The notes: generated by a model from the letters alone, not told the origin. DNA of 64,000 nt from Rattus norvegicus (GCF_036323735.1 NC_086019.1:240243102-240307101), one strand, 5' to 3'; shown: positions 32,891-44,400, counted from the first letter of the stretch. Numbers and translations are program-made.

Positions 32891-33123
32891 GACTCTGGGC
32901 CATAGAAATGTTAGTTCTGCTGTTAATCTCTGCCTTCATCTACTTGATGGATGACCTTCTCTCTCTGGAACAGCTAGTGAGCCAACACTTAACACTTACA
33001 CTTTTGTGAATACTTTCATGAAAGGCTGCCTGGTAGCTGACAAGGTATTTTCTTTTGCCCACTAAAATGGTACCATCTTCTCCTTGCATACCATAGACAC
33101 ACTGACAGAAACGGGGGACTTAC

Positions 33124-33260
33124 CCAGTAGGTTTGCCATGAGCCTGGTTTCCAGTAGCAGCTGCTCCCGAGGTAGTCAGAAGCTTCCTTCTTCTTTGGAC
33201 AAAAGATCCTGCTAAGTTTGTAAGGGATTCTGCCAGTTGGCTGAGCAGGCCTCAGGTCTT
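33124..33260 (-). other. Candidate exon (137 bp), unassigned
   Basis: On the minus strand the segment is preceded by a long pyrimidine tract ending in two tandem acceptors (..ttttccag, 10 bases apart). It is followed by GGGTAAGTCC, a strong donor. Only one of three frames is open across it, giving 45 codons with a two-base 5' overhang and a codon-boundary 3' end. The residues (for example FCPKKKEASDYLGSS) match no family I know. It could be a coding exon, a UTR or lncRNA exon, or a decoy. Confidence 0.22.
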
Positions 33261-34190
33261 CTGGAAAAACTGGAAAAGAAAGGGGAAAAAAAAACCCTCC
33301 TGTGTTCTCTTTCCCCACATTGCTCCTTGGTTCACAGTCTTGAATGCAATTCTGCTATACAGTGGCTGCGCTGGGGCTTGCTCAGCTGTTTGCAGGAGCA
33401 TCTGTCCTGGTTACTTCTTACTTCTTTGCTGTAGGTCAAAGTGACTAGACATTCTGGTTTTGCAAGGACTGTCCCCAGTGACATGGCTTCAAGCTGTCCT
33501 TTTGAGCCATCATGTGACGTAATTCGAGCCTTTATTTCTCCTTCAGCTTCACACAGACTGGAGACCTGGAGTCATGGTTCACGAACATGCTTATAAGGGC
33601 TAAACATCCTCCCCCAACCCATCCCCACCCCCACCCCCCGAGCCCGTTTTTTGAATAGAGGCTATCATTAAAATGGAGAAGGCACATGGCAGCTGGTAGC
33701 TACAATCTTAAAACTCAGGAGACTCTGAAAGCTATGACATAATTTCGATTGAAGGAGCTCAAAGTGGTTTGGAAAGGCAAGAAAGCCACTTATTTGAGCA
33801 AGCTAAAAATGAAGACTCCGGGAGTCTAAGTTAGTGTGGAAAAAAGAATCAAGCAGGGTGAAAATACTGGGCCATGAAAGCGGTAATAGAAAGTTCCAGC
33901 CTTGACCTTCATACAGAACGTTGAACAAATGCCAGAATAGAACTATGGTGATTATTTTCTATTGAACTTCCTATATCTTGAAGGTATTATGAACCAGTAG
34001 GATACTAGTATAGAATCCCTGGGTTACAAAGCACAGTGAAAGCCACATGGTCTGATCATTCCCTAATAAGACTATTTTGAGGCCTGAGTGCTGGTGAGGG
34101 TGGGGCTCCATCCCATCCCCATGCACTATAATGATATCTACAAGAATATAATGAAAAGTATTTAAAGTCTTTCCTCATAAGCGTCTTTCC
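33261..34190. other. No recognised gene
   Basis: Single-copy-looking sequence with a C-rich run near 33607-33640. Confidence 0.45.
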
Positions 34191-34194
34191 AGCT

Positions 34195-34677
34195 GTGATT
34201 GGTAATCTTCAATGTCAACCTGATTGGATCTGGAATCAACTAAGAGACTTACCTCTGGGCAGGTCTGTGAGGGAATTTTCTGGAAGGATTGACTGAATGG
34301 GGAGGAGCTTCCTTCAGAGTAGCAGCATTTTCTGACAATGACCCATACATCAAGAGATCTGAGGGCAAAGCAGTGCTGCTTTGGCCTGTCTCTCTTAGTT
34401 CCTTGTTGGTAAGTGCATCTACACTGTGGCTGACATTGTTTGCAGATACCAGACTTCTTTAGGCTTCCCATGTGGTATGAAGCTTTCTAGGAACCTTCTA
34501 GGCCTTCTGTGCCAGGTTATGACTGCTGAGATATTCAGCCGCTCTGTCATGCTGAGACCATTGTTGAATGACTCAGCTCATACTGTGTAAGTCGGTCTAA
34601 TAAATACTCTATATACTATATGTACTATATATTCAGCAAACCAATTCTGTTTCTTCAGAGCTTTGACTAACACACCA
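34195..34677 (+). mobile_element. ORR1/MaLR-like LTR
   Basis: 'tgattggtaatcttcaatgtcaacc', 'ggatctggaatcaactaagag', 'acctctgggcaggtctgtgaggg' and the closing 'gctttgactaacaca' fit a rodent MaLR LTR. The middle is AT-rich and diverged. Confidence 0.6.
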
Positions 34678-34827
34678 GCATGTTTTCACATAATTAGAAT
34701 AAAATAAACGGTGGTAGGAAAAAGCACTTGACTCTCACCATTGAGTGACTTAACTGCCTTTGAGATGGGGTAGTTGACATGATTTGGTTGTAGGTGGAGT
34801 GAACAGCTAGTACTTTGTTGTTTTCTG

Positions 34828-34828
<1 letters not shown>

Positions 34829-34912
<84 letters not shown>
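34829..34912. repeat. (TC)n(TG)n compound microsatellite
   Basis: About 25 TC units switch directly to about 17 TG units. Confidence 0.95.
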
Positions 34913-34915
<3 letters not shown>

Positions 34916-35219
34916 CATGCACTTGGGATGGGGTAGGCTGGGGACATCTGCCTTAGCTATGTTGATACGTATGTAGATAGATATGCATGATCAACAGACG
35001 GTAATAGAATGTTGATTTAACTGGTAACCATGTTGTAACCTCTGATACCCTCTCTTCGGCTGCACTCTTTGGTTCCCATCTCATAAAGGGGGAAAGAATC
35101 CCAGCCTAATTATGATAATAGTATTTTGTTTATTTGGAAGCTAATTGCATTGAATGAATTCTATATAGCAGATTAAGTCCCCTTGTTCTCCTTTTCTCTC
35201 ATCGTGTGTATGTGTGAAT
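34913..35219. other. No recognised gene
   Basis: The segment includes an AT-rich block (about 35105-35180) with several taat/attg cores, possibly regulatory. Confidence 0.35.
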
Positions 35220-35350
35220 ACAACAATTTATCCAATAGCTTACAATGTTTAAATTTCATAACACCCTTTGGAGATGAAAACTATTATCTCTATTTTTCAA
35301 ATGAAGAAATGAAGTCATGGCAATACTGGATGACTTGGCTATGGCTGTAT
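35220..35350 (-). mobile_element. MIR SINE relic
   Basis: 'ctctatttttcaaatgaagaaatgaagtc' (gapped) and the preceding 'tttcataacaccctttggagatg' match antisense MIR. Confidence 0.55.
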
Positions 35351-35524
35351 CCCAAGGTAGAGGGATTATGGTTTTGAAACATTCAAACCTTAATTCACCA
35401 GTCCATAAACTAGGGCAGCAAAAAAGGTGGGGTGGCTTCCTCCCAGCAGAGCTGTGGTTGAAGGACACATGTCTCCTGTCCTGGCTGGAAGGGAGTTAAA
35501 ATGGGCAATTTAAATGTATGCGTT

Positions 35525-35526
<2 letters not shown>

Positions 35527-35578
<52 letters not shown>

Positions 35579-35825
35579 CATGCATGGATGGCTTGCACAT
35601 GGAGGCCAGAAGTTGATATTGGCTTTCTCAGTCTCTTGACACTTTAGTGTTTGACGTAGGGCCTCTCTCAGAACCCAGAGCTTGCCAGGTTGCTAGACTG
35701 ACTGGCCAGCAAGCACTATGATTACCATTTCAATGCTAGGATTGTATGGTATATTGCCACAACCTTTGAACGACAGTCACTCTTGTGCAGCAAGGGCATT
35801 GCAGCTAAACCATCCCTCCAGGCCT
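35527..35825 (-). mobile_element. B3 SINE with (GT)n tail
   Basis: A GT array (35527-35578) is followed by 'cacatggaggccagaagttg', 'gggcctctctcagaaccc', 'actgactggccagcaagc' and finally 'aaaccatccctccaggcc'. This is a complete antisense B3; the GT array corresponds to its CA-rich 3' tail. Confidence 0.8.
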
Positions 35826-35995
35826 AGGAGGGAGATTCCTAAGCTCTGCAGCTCTCTATCTGTAGAAGTCATGTAAACATAAGATGTAAGTGTCTTAAAT
35901 CTACTTAAAGTGTAGTTTTCAAAAAATAGGTATGTTTTTCTAAAAACAGACTTTTACTAGTGCCCAATGGAGGTGATAAGAAAACAACTATTAAG

Positions 35996-36120
35996 AGACA
36001 CATAGGGGCTGGGGATTTAGCTCAGTGGTAGAGCGCTTACCTAGGAAGCGCAAGGCCCTGGGTTTGGTCCCCAGCTCCGAAAAAAAGAACAAAAAAAAAA
36101 AAAAAAAAAAAGACACATAG
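35996..36120 (+). mobile_element. ID element with 10-bp target-site duplication
   Basis: The body (36006-36110) starts ggggctggggatttagctc, includes the A box tagctcagtgg and a B-box-like gggtttggtcc, and ends in an A-rich tail. The repeat agacacatag flanks it at 35996-36005 and 36111-36120. The body is close to BC1-type consensus, so the insertion is fairly young. Confidence 0.96.
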
Positions 36121-36439
36121 AGTTCGGGTCCGTATATGACTACATGCTGGTTTTGATTTCCAAACCTTTTAACTTGAAAATAATTAAGGTTAGACAAGGG
36201 TAGGGTGACACAGAATGCAATGAACCATGCAGATGAGGAACTCCTGATCATCACCCAGGCAATTATATTAACAGTTGAAATCCTATGAGGTCTCAAACAT
36301 CTTCCATGAGATTTTCCTTGTTTTCTCTCTTGAGTTTAGTATTTTTTGGTCCTTGTACTTCCTGCCTAATCAATATTATACAACATAATATCATATATTA
36401 TGCAATTTATAATAAGTAACAGTTTTTGAAGCATATTCT

Positions 36440-36800
36440 TTTTTCTATTATTATTATTATTTGATTTTTTTTACAGTCTAGTCATTATTCCTCTCCCGAC
36501 CCACCCTCTGACAATTCCTCATCCTATTTCCAAGAGGATGTCCCCCACCCCTACTCTACCAGACCTCCCTCCTTCCTGGGGCCTCAAGTCTCTTGCGTGT
36601 TAGCTGCATCTTCTCTGACTGAGGCCAGACCAGGCAGTCCTCTGCTATGTGTTGGAGGCCTAGTATCAGCTGGTGTATGCTGCCTGGTTGGTGGCTCAGT
36701 GTCTGAGAGATCTCAGGGGTCCAGGTGAGTTGAGACTGCTGGTCCTCCTATAGGGTCACCCTCCTCCTCAGTTTGAAGCATCTTCTTTACAAGGGAAAAT
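36440..36800 (-). mobile_element. L1 (Lx-type) 3' UTR fragment
   Basis: 'ggttggtggctcagtgtctgag', 'tcaggggtccaggtgagttg' and 'ctgctggtcctcctatagggt' are the antisense landmarks of Lx-age L1 3' UTRs. Confidence 0.65.
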
Positions 36801-36910
36801 TTCTCCCTTAAGTGTGGGTTTCAAAACCTAACCCAGTGACCTCTAGTGATCAACTGTCAACTATATTGATCTGTAAATTTAATAAAATAACGATCAATGG
36901 AAAGAACGAG

Positions 36911-37165
36911 TATCTTAGGTTTCTTTTGCTGTGTTGAGGACCACAACCAAATGCAACTTGGGAAGGAAAGGCTTTATTTCATCTCAAACTCCCCGGCAAT
37001 AGTCCATCATGGCGGAGAGTCAGGTAGGAAACAGAGGCTAGGGAGGATGTCTGCTTAGTGACTTGCTGCTTGGTTTGCTCAGTTTGTTTTCTTATACAAC
37101 CCAGGACCACCTGACTAGGACAGCATAATCCACATTAAAGCTGAGGCAAAAAGCAACCAGCACCA
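36911..37165 (-). mobile_element. MaLR-like LTR, partial
   Basis: 'tcttaggtttcttttgctgtg', 'gaccacaaccaaatgcaactt' and 'caacccaggaccacctgac' give the same antisense order as 9037-9402. The distal third is missing. Confidence 0.6.
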
Positions 37166-37594
37166 TTGAGAGCTATTCAATAGGTTGTTTTTGGTGTTTT
37201 ATAGACATCTGTTCATAGGAATCTTGACAACATCTGTCAGAGATTTCAAAGGCATTGTTTTTTGAGTTTTAAAAATTTATAACTTTCCATCCAATTAACT
37301 GGCGATCCTCAAACAGTGTGCATCTTCAAACATATGCTACTTCTTTGATGATGATTTCTTTGTCTCAATTACTTCTCAAGGGCTTTGCCTTTGCTTAAAA
37401 GTCTGGGAAGTGATTATTTTTGTTGTATGTTGAGGGCTCTGTTTCCATGACTACTCTCAAGGATCTTTCAAGTTAGGATGTTGCCTTTCAGTATTGCTAC
37501 TCCAGTTGCTAGTGAAGGCACCTAACCCATACCATTTGCTGAGTAGTTGTTGAGTGAATCCGTTTATGATATTCTATACTTGGTCATTCGTTTA
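37166..37594. other. No recognised gene
   Basis: Single-copy-looking, AT-rich. Confidence 0.45.
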
Positions 37595-37790
37595 GAAACA
37601 AGGTCGAATGGTTCCGAGGCTAGCTTCAAAACTCCCTACAGAGCCTTGAACTTCTGATCCCCTTGCCTTCACCTTCCAAGTGATCACAGGCATGTATTAC
37701 CATACTTGCTTTGTGTTGTGCTGCGGAATTAACTCAGGGCCTTGTACATGCTAGATAAGACTTCTCATGATTGGGCCACATCCCCAATCC
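37595..37790 (-). mobile_element. B4 SINE (B1-ID fusion type)
   Basis: An antisense B1-like part ('gaggctagcttcaaaactcc', 'ccttccaagtgatcacaggc') is followed by an antisense ID-like part ('aactcagggccttgtacatgc', 'gggccacatccccaatcc'). This B1-plus-ID arrangement defines B4. Confidence 0.75.
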
Positions 37791-38348
37791 TCTTTCCACT
37801 CTTTGAGGGCTTGGGGACAGTGGTGAGAATCAAAGCCTTTGGCCTACACCCAATCTGCACTGTGATGAACTTTCTGTTAAAGATAGACCATCTCCTTCCC
37901 CAAAGAGGATCTAGATTTGACTTTCTGTATTGATAGCTTTAAGAAGAGAGTTGGTGCTGACAAGAGGGCACTCATTTTAAGTTTTCCCCCAAAGTATATT
38001 CAGTTGGTGTTTAGAGATGAATTGTGTTAAGGTCTAGTCTCTGGTCTCTAGATATCTGAGGAAAAAACTGATACATATTTGGGTTCCAAAGACTGAATTA
38101 TCTCCCTGAGCAGAGCTTTGGGGACACTCTGGGATGGGGAGAGTCTTTCTGTTTTTAGGGCCAGAAATCTGTTAGTTCGAAGTTTGAAGTGGTTATGTAG
38201 GTGTTTCTGATCTTCTCTGACAAACCAGATCATGTGACAGATGAGACAGGCTCTGTTTTTTTTTTTTCCCTCCACTAAGTTCCCTGGAAACTAAATGAAC
38301 TATATAAACTATAGAAAGATTTAACATGTGGCCACAAAGCATGACTTT
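37791..38348. other. No recognised gene
   Basis: Single-copy-looking sequence. Confidence 0.45.
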
Positions 38349-38413
38349 ATGTATGTATGTATGTATGTATGTATGTATGTATGTATGTATGTATGTATGT
38401 ATGATGTATGTAT
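38349..38413. repeat. (ATGT)n microsatellite
   Basis: About 15 tetranucleotide units with one deletion near the right end. Confidence 0.95.
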
Positions 38414-38689
38414 TTATTAACAGAGTCTTTTTTTAGTTATCCTTTCTCATAGCAAGAAAATCCCCTCTATGTACAATTTTTAAAAAAAAAAAAGAACATG
38501 CATGCATGCATGTATGTGTGTACCCGCGCACACACACACTCGCACACAACCAAACCAAGCAAAAACTAAATTTTATGAATGTATGCTGACTAACGAGTCT
38601 TTTCTCTATGAGGTAATATAATTTAAAATCTGTGGTTTTAAAAGTAAAACATAATTTAAAATGGGATGAATAAAATTGATTTTCCAATA

Positions 38690-39175
38690 TTAAGCAAACT
38701 CTTAGACGAAACCCAACTTTATTGTTACATAGTCTCCTTTCTATGTATTTGCTAACATATGGTGTATTCTTCCTTAAGTCTTTATCTCATTCTCTAATGT
38801 CTGAGGTTACATTCTTCCTTCTCGGCACACAGCACTCATTAAGACATCTTCCACAGTACTGGCTTGTTGGTCACAGACTGTCTGAGCTTATGCTTTTCTT
38901 GAAAGGTCCTGATATCTCTGTCAATTTTAAAAGACAACTTTGCTGGGTATAGCACAATCTTGGTTGGCAGTTATTCGCTTACCCAGCTTTTAGTGGTGTG
39001 GATGAAGGATCCAGTGTTTTTCTGATGCGTTTGCCTTGGTGAATTGGTGATTTCTCTCGACGGCTTTAGATTCTTTCTTTGTTTTGTATTTTTTGGTTTT
39101 TGAGTATATATTTGGAGATGTTTCTATCTGGTCATGTGGATTTGGGGCCCTGTGCTGTTTAATTTTTGCCCTTGC
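38690..39175 (-). mobile_element. Old L1 5' UTR/ORF1-region fragment
   Basis: 'ttaaaagacaactttgctgggtatag' (gapped), 'cttggttggcagttatt' and 'gatttggggccctgtgctg' are antisense traces of the ORF1-proximal part of a mammalian L1. No frame survives. Confidence 0.45.
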
Positions 39176-39535
39176 CATAAACTGGAGACACTTGGGAAAA
39201 GGAAACTTCGATTGAGGAATTTCCGTTTTGAGGTCAGTCTGTGGGAGTCTCTGTAAAGCATTTTCCCCATTAGTAATTGAGAGGGAAGGGCCTGACCTAC
39301 CATGGGGACGCCACCCATGGACTAGTGGCTCTGGGTTGTAGAAGAAAGGAAGGCGAATTTGAGCCTGAAAGCAGTCAGTAAGAAACAGTCTTCCATGATT
39401 TAGTTCATTCCTGGCTCCAGGTTGCTGCTGCCTTGAGGTCTGCCTTGGCTTCCTTTGGTTGTGAATGGTAAAATATAAGATAAAATAAACCTCCCCAAGT
39501 TGGTTTTGGTTAGCGTTTTATCATAGTAGCAGAGA
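39176..39535 (+). mobile_element. MaLR LTR
   Basis: 'gaggaatttccgttttgagg', 'gggttgtagaagaaagg', 'ataagataaaataaacctccc' and 'agcgttttatcatagtagcag' give the full LTR order. Unlike the solo LTRs elsewhere, it is followed by internal sequence. Confidence 0.65.
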
Positions 39536-39959
39536 GCAAAAAAGCAGAACTGAAATTGGTATCAGGAACACAGGCTCTTACTGCGGTGGATCTGACCATG
39601 TTGTTTTTTGGGAAGGATTGTGGAAAAGTTTGGAACAGCTAAAAGTGTGGAGAAAAAAAAACTGAGCTGCTGTGGGGACCTGATAGCAATGCTGAGAGCA
39701 GTGTAGACATGGGAGGCCTTACAAGCTTCAAGAAGAAAGTTTGGGAATCCCCCAAAGACTATTGGGGCTCTCCCATGATGCACTTTAATTAAGAAACTGT
39801 GGAAGTGACACCTCTGCTTTATTGGGACTAAGAAATCAGCTGAGATTAAACAAGAGACTAGTATCACAGGGATGAAATTTTTTTGGGTGGGACAAAAATC
39901 AATAAGGAGGAGACAAAGAATGAGAGAATGTGGAAGGAGGAGGAGGCGACAATGTTTAG
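39536..39959 (+). mobile_element. MaLR internal-region remnant
   Basis: 'aaattggtatcaggaac', 'gggaaggattgtggaaaag', 'caatgctgagagcagtgtag' and 'gattaaacaagagac' are known internal-sequence landmarks of rodent MaLR elements. No coding frame persists. URR1 interrupts it at 39960. Confidence 0.55.
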
Positions 39960-40085
39960 CAGTGGTTCTCATTCTTCCCCATGCTGCAACCTTTTAATAC
40001 CGTCCCTCGTGGTGACCCCCAACCATAGTTATTTTCATTGCTACATCACAGCTGTAATTTTGCTATTCACAGGTTGAGAGCCACT
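39960..40085 (+). mobile_element. URR1 DNA transposon, internally deleted
   Basis: It begins cagtggttctca and ends aggttgagagccact, with the typical 'caaccttttaatac' and 'gctgtaattttgct' interior. It spans about 126 bp against about 225 bp for the complete copy at 10666-10890, so about 100 bp is missing from the middle and right half. Confidence 0.75.
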
Positions 40086-40332
40086 CACGTAAAGAGAGGC
40101 AAGAGTGCCATGACCGAGACATGTAAATATCCACCTTGGTGATGGCTGCACGGATAAATGAAATCCTAACTTATGGCTCATTTAAATTATTTAACGAATT
40201 GTTCACAGTTTGACTTCCTTGTAAAGCTAAGGGCCTGGGGTTCTTACTAATTTACCTTGATTGCTCCTGTTGGAACTTGTGTTTATTTAGAGTGGTCTTT
40301 TGCTGGTTCTCATTGGTTACTTCCCATTTCTC

Positions 40333-40448
40333 AGTCACTTCCTCATTGACCTATGCCATCAGTTTCATAAGCTTTTTGAGAGCTACTGATGCCTCCTCGG
40401 TCCTCTGAGGCTCGGTATAAAATACTTGAGGAAGAAGATTTTTCCAAG
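40333..40448 (+). other. Candidate 5' exon, unassigned
   Basis: The segment follows an acceptor-like 'ttcccatttctcag' and ends with AAG|GTAAGA, a good donor. A strong acceptor (pyrimidine tract ending tttctttccag) lies at 40723, defining a possible 275-bp GT-AG intron. From the ATG at 40389 only about 22 codons would be encoded after splicing, so a noncoding transcript is likelier than a protein. This is weak evidence. Confidence 0.12.
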
Positions 40449-40723
40449 GTAAGAAGCCAACTGAAACCTTGCCTTGGAAACTCTTGGAGAGGCAAGTCAG
40501 TACATGTGCTTGGACTCAGTATAGAAATGTGGACAGGGTCATCTTTCAATTGTGTGAAACCCGAGATAGCATTACCAGACACTCTTGCTTCATGGAGTGG
40601 GTGTGTCCAGCACTCAGCCTCCCAACTTGAGTGCGATCCAGGTGGATATGTAGCAATCTTTGACCACTCATTAGAATATAATTTGTTCCAGTTTTCTTTT
40701 ACCCTTTCCCTTTTTCTTTCCAG

Positions 40724-41723
40724 GTCATCTAGGGAGAAGAAAACATTGGTCAGATTTGCTAAGTAAAGGAAGATGAAGATTTAACCAAGTCAACTACACA
40801 CATGAAATCCAGTTGCTAACGTGATGCTTAGAGTTTAAAGAGGATGAACTTGCATAGATCTGAGAAGTGGTCGTGAGGCTGGGGGATGCCAGTGTGTGTC
40901 CACTGAGTTTACATCAGGCTGAGTTTCTCAGAGTAAACTTACTTTTTTCATGTGAATGATCCAACATCTACATTGTGAGAGTATCTCATTTTTAATGCAA
41001 ACTCATAGGATTGAAGACATTTTGTTAGAAGACCCGCTCTCCACCTTGCCCCTTACTGCACCCTATTCCAAGTATTAAATCCTGAAAGATGCGATTCTGC
41101 CTGCCCTGCAGGACATGGACTGTACAGCTAATTAGAACCAAGAATCTCAAGACATTCAAACAGATAGGCCAGCACCATTCTTGTGGTTTTAAGAGCAGTT
41201 TGGTATTTCTTTAAACATACGATGCAGGAGGTGGTTCAGGTCTGCCAGCTCTCAGGTCCTTGGTGGTTACGTCTGGAGAAAGGCCATGCAGAGAGCCCAG
41301 GATGGAATTGGTTCTGTCTTGAGTAATAACTTTGACACGTTGAAAAGGTTTGAACAGGGCTCCTGTGTTACCTTGGCCACCCATCGGGTCTGATGTGGAG
41401 CTGGAACAGGAGACCCTGACCCTTTGGACTCAGATTGCAGCATCTCTGCTCCTCAAACCCTCAGATTTGTGTCACAGTGTTTTCAGGACATTGGGTCTAG
41501 GTTCGTCACCACGTTCTCCATTCAGTTCAGGACCACTAAATGCTGAAACGTGCATACATGCTGAAATAAGGGCCATTAGTTGTGTTCTAAAACAAAAACA
41601 AAAGCATGATGCTCCTGAGATGACTGAAGTCTTCTGAACAGGCGTTTTGAATTGTCACTTTGACAGGGATTTTCTTAAAGGGATTCATGAGATTTAAAAC
41701 TGTTAAGAACACAGTTATATTAA
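40724..41723. other. No recognised gene
   Basis: Single-copy-looking sequence downstream of the acceptor-like site at 40723. No repeat is recognised. Confidence 0.45.
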
Positions 41724-41770
41724 AAACAAGCAAGCAAGCAAGCAAGCAAGCAAACAAACAAACAAAAAAC
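41724..41770. repeat. (CAAG)n/(CAAA)n microsatellite
   Basis: Seven caag units pass into caaa units. Confidence 0.95.
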
Positions 41771-42109
41771 TTATCTCTCCATCCAGTAGCCTCAGAAAGA
41801 ATCTGCTAATTTTTAGTGGCTCACAAAAGAGATCATTGGAAAAAGACACAGTTTTTTCCCCCCAGTCAAAGAGGAAGCCAGACCCAGAATTGTGCGTTAA
41901 CATTCTTCAGTGCCTAATATAGAGCTGGGTATGTAGGTGGTAATTAGAAAATATGTTTAGAACAAGAAGGGAAGATGCCTGTGTGCAGCCTTCAGGGCCA
42001 GTCTCACCGCCCTGATGGAAAGTGGCTGAGGCAGCAGAGGCGGAGGTGAGAGAAGTCAGAAGAGCTGACAGCTCAGCAAGCCCCACTTTTCCCTTTTATG
42101 GGACCTTAG

Positions 42110-42215
42110 TAGACACCCTTATCGCCCTAGTGTATCACAGTAAGGCAGAAATTACAACCCCTTTCTTAGTCATAAGGATTTATAAATACCGTATGCAAAG
42201 TGTTTGGCCGGTGCT
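42110..42215 (+). mobile_element. Possible MIR relic
   Basis: 'ctttcttagtcataaggatttataaata' (gapped) followed by 'gcaaagtgtttggccggtgct' resembles the sense MIR 3' part. Confidence 0.3.
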
Positions 42216-42461
42216 TACCTCTTACAAAGTGAGAGCCTCTGTTACTGGGCACTGGCAGAATGATTCTTAATTTCAGGACAGTTAGTAGGGAAAGCTGCTC
42301 TGAGCTGACTCCCTTTTAAGTGCCTGAGCAGGGTTTGGCTTTACCCCAAGTTTCTAGATGGTGGAGCGCAGGCTTGCCTGTCTTCTGAAATCCCTGTAGA
42401 CCCCAAGTTGTTCTGTTGACCCCCAGAGTGTCATAGTCATAGGGGAATTAATGGAACTGTT

Positions 42462-42480
42462 AGAGAGGAGAGAGAGAGAC

Positions 42481-42543
<63 letters not shown>

Positions 42544-42592
42544 AACACACACAGAGACAGAGAGAGACAGAGAGATAGAGATAGGGACAGAA
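42462..42592 (+). repeat. (GA)n microsatellite with degenerate flanks
   Basis: An uninterrupted GA run (about 42491-42540) is flanked by agac- and agat-interrupted units. Confidence 0.95.
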
Positions 42593-43534
42593 CATTCTGG
42601 AGTCCACAATGTTTTATATCTTCTTCTCATAGAGGCTGGGGTCGAAGCAGAGCCAGAGGGCACCTAGACTCAAAGGCATTTAAGAGCTTTGAAAAAAAAT
42701 TGTGTGTTGAAAATAATGCTCATTGGCATCAAACTTCGATTTCTTTTGGCAAACAAGCCAACCTTGCTGTCAATATAGTTAATTTGAAAGAAAAGGAAAG
42801 AAAAAAGGGAACAAATTCAGCCATGCTTTTGAAATTTCACTTTAATGACTTTAGTATTTTTTTTTAATTTTATAAGGTATGGGTCCAGTAAGAATTGTAT
42901 TTTTTTTAAATTGGTTATTCTGCTTGTGAGTACAGTTTTTGAAAGACTGAGGGTCATATAATGGGTAAAAACATTTTCTATTGCATTCCCTGGGGATGGG
43001 GTGGAATGTTTTCCTAAATTATTTTGGTTAGAGGGCAAGCATCTATTTAATTCATCCTCAGATCAGCAGAACTTATTTAGCATCGTGGCTGAAGAGGGGA
43101 AAGTATGCGTGAGTGTCTCTTGAATCAAAACAGGAACGAAGCAATGGGCTGCAGATGAAATCCTTCGAGCGCCTCCACCCAAAGCCAGAAGCCCCCCCTT
43201 TGTTCCCAGTCCTCTCACTAATTTGCTGTGTGACCTAGACAGTCACTCTGTTGTTGAAGCAAGGTCTTGCCAGTGGGAAGCAGTCAGCTTCCCTTATGGG
43301 GCTGTTCTGATTGCTTCAAAAGACTCGAGACAAGGGAGGTGCTTTATGTTTATAAGCGCTATACTTTACACGATGTAAATATTAAAGCTAGAAAACTCTT
43401 TGTGGTTCTTTAAATTTTGAGCCAGGGTACGAACTGGTTTCTGAGAAGTCAACCAAGCTGGAAGAAGAAAAGAACACAATCGCCTTCTCACTTAAGCTAT
43501 GCTTGCGTGTTGACATGACTCCTTCTGACAATGC
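42593..43534. other. No recognised gene
   Basis: AT-rich, single-copy-looking sequence with T runs near 42858 and 42900. Confidence 0.45.
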
Positions 43535-43715
43535 TGTTAATAGCTATCATTTACTGAGAAATTATTACTAGCCAGATTGTCTGCAGTCCGGTTACATTAT
43601 TATTTTCCTTGTAGTGCTGTGGATTGAGATCAGAACATTCACTGCTCACCTACTACCGTCTAGCAACATTCCCAGCCTGTCTCAATATATTAAATCTTCA
43701 CAACAACCATGTCAA
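43535..43715 (-). mobile_element. MIR SINE relic
   Basis: 'taatagctatcatttactgag', 'cggttacattattattttcc' and 'aaatcttcacaacaacc' follow the antisense 3'-to-core MIR order. It ends at the CAN array. Confidence 0.5.
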
Positions 43716-43912
43716 CAGGAATCATCAACAACACCACCATCACCACCATCACCACCACCATCACCTCCACCACCATCACCACCATCACCATCACCACCAT
43801 CACCACCACTGTCACCACCATCATCATCTCCATCACCACCACCATCACCATCATTATCATCATCACCAGCACCACCACCACCAACACGAACACCACCATC
43901 ACCATCATTCTA
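43716..43912 (+). repeat. (CAC/CAT)n trinucleotide array
   Basis: About 65 CAN trinucleotides (cac, cat, caa, cag) lie in register. The frame reads almost pure histidine, but no gene context supports translation. Confidence 0.95.
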
Positions 43913-43945
43913 CTGTACTTATTACTGATTTATTTGTGTATGTAG

Positions 43946-43946
<1 letters not shown>

Positions 43947-43979
<33 letters not shown>
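43947..43979. repeat. (GT)n microsatellite
   Basis: Sixteen GT units. Confidence 0.95.
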
Positions 43980-43982
<3 letters not shown>

Positions 43983-44304
43983 GAGGTTCAAGTAAGCATT
44001 TCTTAGTACCCATGCCCAAGTCAAAGGACAGCTTGTTGATGTGTGGGAATCAGTTTCTTCTTTCTGCCTGGGGAAGGATTCAGGTTTTGAGTCTTTGTGG
44101 CAAATGCCATTGCTGCTGTGCCATTTTTACAGTCCATAATCTGTACAGAAGAGAAAGCCAAGGTGTGCCCATCACTGCTCGGTATGGCTCTAGAATTTTC
44201 TTTCCTTCACTGCCACATAGCCCTTCATAGTTTTCCAAGGTTTTCTTTCCCATGGGATGCAGCTCTCTTTACCTGGATTTTACTCAATCCTCCTCACGAC
44301 TGAA

Positions 44305-44375
44305 TGAAACAAGGTGTTCCATATTCTATAAATGCCAAAACTGAGGCATGGAGAAGCTAGACAAGAAGTCTTGCC
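44305..44375 (-). mobile_element. MIR SINE relic (core only)
   Basis: 'tataaatgccaaaactgaggcatggagaagc' (gapped) is the antisense MIR core. Confidence 0.45.
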
Positions 44376-44400
44376 TGACAGGAAAGCATGGCTGTGCTCA

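Noticed and set aside
36006..36080. tRNA-Ala gene
   Set aside because: The A and B box similarity comes from an ID SINE, as its A-rich tail and flanking duplication show.
43624..43995. Histidine-rich 123-codon open frame
   Set aside because: Product of the CAN trinucleotide array; its start lies in a MIR relic and it has no splice or promoter context.
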